NCBI GenBank assembly: GCA_015661135.1
Contig: JACVXW010000209.1
Location: 1-7,629, forward strand
Source: Chloroflexota bacterium
Lineage (GTDB): Bacteria > Chloroflexota > Limnocylindria > Limnocylindrales > CSP1-4
Length of the DNA stretch: 7,629 nucleotides
Reading direction: 5' to 3'
Shown: positions 6,699 to 7,629 of the stretch, piece after piece
How positions within the stretch are numbered: the stretch's first letter is position 1
Layout: each line of letters opens with the position of its first letter
Position numbers and translations under genes: made by a program
The notes under the pieces: model-generated
What the model was told of the DNA's origin: nothing
The model's database searches: none
The model's input: only the letters and a program-made list of their open reading frames with translations

Positions 6699-7629
6699 TC
6701 ACCGCAGCCGGTCGATCGATGCGAGGAAGAGCACGACGCCGAGGAGGCCGGCGAGGATGCCCACGATCCAGAAGCGGAGGGTGATCTTCTCCTCGTCCCA
6801 GCCGGACAGCTCGAAGTGGTGGTGGATCGGCGACATCCTGAAGATCCGGCGCCCGCCGGTCGCCTTGAAGTAGCCAATCTGGATGAGGACCGACGCGGTT
6901 TCCACCACGAAGATCAATCCGATCAGCGGCAGGACGAGGATCTGGCCGGTGATGAGGGCGGTGACGGCCAGCGTGGCGCCCAGGGCAAGGGACCCGGAGT
7001 CGCCCATGATCACCTGGGCCGGATGGACGTTGAACCACAGGAACCCCATCAGGGTCCCGATGATCAGCGCACACAGGAGGGCCAGATTTGGCTGGGTGGG
7101 CTCGTTGAGGACGGCGATCAGCAGGAACGCGACGAAGGCAAAGATGAGCGTGCCGCCGGCCAGCCCGTCGAGGCCGTCCGTGATATTCACGCCGTTGGCT
7201 GTCGCCACGATCGCGAGCGCCGCGAACCCTATGAAGACCCACGGCTCGATCGCCACGGCGCCAATGAACGGCACCGCGATCTGGTCGATCTCGTAGGTGG
7301 ACTGGATCGAGTAGGCGGCCACCCCGGCGACGACGACGAGCCAGAGCATCTTCTGCCGCGCCCGGATCCCCTCCCCCGTTCGGACGTTCAGGTAGTCGTC
7401 GAAGGCCCCCAGAAGGCCGACGAGGACGAGGGTCGCAAGCGGCGCGATGATCCCGCGCTCGGGTGGGCCGGCGAAGATGTAATACAGGGCCACCACGATC
7501 ACGATGACGAGGAGGCCGCCCATCGTTGGCACGCCTTCCTTCACGAGGTGGCTTTCCGGGCCCTCCGGCCTGATGCGCTTGCCGAAACCGACGCGTCGCA
7601 GCAGCCGGATGTACGCCGGCATCCACCGA
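6699..7629 (-). CDS. mraY: MraY, phospho-N-acetylmuramoyl-pentapeptide-transferase (5' partial)
   Basis: This polytopic membrane enzyme transfers phospho-MurNAc-pentapeptide from UDP to undecaprenyl phosphate, forming lipid I on the cytoplasmic face. The frame is open to the right edge. The first Met (7622) lies within the conserved N-terminal stretch (IRLLRRVGFGKRIRPEGPES), so it is internal, and roughly 30-40 residues including the first membrane helix are outside the window. About 309 residues are visible. Family marks in order: EGPESH then VPTMGG (usually TPTMGG), the Asp-Asp pair in GAFDDYLNV, the NITDGLDGLAGG nucleophile/Mg site, GDSGSLALG, and the MraY-specific loop RIFRMSPIHHHFELSGW followed by RFW and a last hydrophobic helix. 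The HHH loop separates it from WecA/TagO relatives. The stop codon is TGA at 6701-6699, and the next gene, murD, starts at or just after it. The protein looks intact apart from the window edge. Confidence 0.97.
   Translation of the reverse strand, partial: RWMPAYIRLLRRVGFGKRIRPEGPESHLVKEGVPTMGGLLVIVIVVALYYIFAGPPERGIIAPLATLVLVGLLGAFDDYLNVRTGEGIRARQKMLWLVVVAGVAAYSIQSTYEIDQIAVPFIGAVAIEPWVFIGFAALAIVATANGVNITDGLDGLAGGTLIFAFVAFLLIAVLNEPTQPNLALLCALIIGTLMGFLWFNVHPAQVIMGDSGSLALGATLAVTALITGQILVLPLIGLIFVVETASVLIQIGYFKATGGRRIFRMSPIHHHFELSGWDEEKITLRFWIVGILAGLLGVVLFLASIDRLR

Noticed and set aside
6703..7626. Extension of the murD reading frame far upstream through mraY, suggesting a large fusion protein
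   Set aside because: That part is the out-of-frame shadow of mraY and is Arg/Pro-rich without hydrophobic segments. MurD proper begins at 6690 or 6702.
1..7629. A hidden defence, mobile or otherwise new system
   Set aside because: Every stretch is covered by recognisable peptidoglycan or division genes on one strand. No repeats, integrase, transposase, toxin-like small gene or intergenic space was seen.

Overview
This window is a tightly packed peptidoglycan-synthesis and cell-division (dcw) cluster, with every gene on the minus strand. Read in the direction of transcription, from the right edge to the left, the order is mraY (5' end outside the window), murD, ftsW, murG, murB, ddl and ftsQ (3' end outside the window). 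The DNA is very GC-rich (about 70 % by eye, with GC-rich third positions). That explains the many long open frames on the plus strand and in alternative minus-strand frames; I treat these as shadows. The organism is a high-GC bacterium that makes ordinary D-Ala-D-Ala peptidoglycan. The substitution style of MurG, MurD and MurB, and the murB-ddl-ftsQ order, would fit an environmental Chloroflexota-like lineage. That placement is a guess and rests on no search.

The genes form a linear pathway. MurD adds D-Glu to UDP-MurNAc-L-Ala. MurB makes UDP-MurNAc. Ddl makes the D-Ala-D-Ala dipeptide. MraY transfers the MurNAc-pentapeptide to undecaprenyl phosphate (lipid I), and MurG adds GlcNAc (lipid II). 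FtsW polymerises lipid II at the septum, and FtsQ is the divisome scaffold that links early and late division proteins. murE and murF probably lie upstream of mraY, and ftsA/ftsZ may follow ftsQ, but both are outside the window. murC, which often sits between murG and murB, is not here.

There is essentially no intergenic DNA. Junctions are overlaps: mraY/murD GTGA (or a 9-12 nt gap to an ATG), murD/ftsW TGATG, ftsW/murG 95 nt, murG/murB ATGA, and murB/ddl ATGA. Between ddl and ftsQ lies a 10-nt gap bridged by a five-codon mini-ORF that overlaps both neighbours. I see no promoter, terminator, RNA gene, repeat, mobile element or CRISPR array. This is the interior of one operon, probably translationally coupled.

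I found no new biological system. The points that merit a second look are local. The 5' end of murB is out of frame with its body and lacks the conserved FAD-binding Thr-Thr-x-Arg-x-Gly-Gly segment. That is consistent with a deletion at 2660-2680, just where murC might have been. FtsW lacks the Gln-Pro-Ser part of the SEDS Gln-Pro-Ser-Glu signature. MurD carries a variant of its Asn-Asp-Ser-Lys-Ala-Thr-Asn motif.
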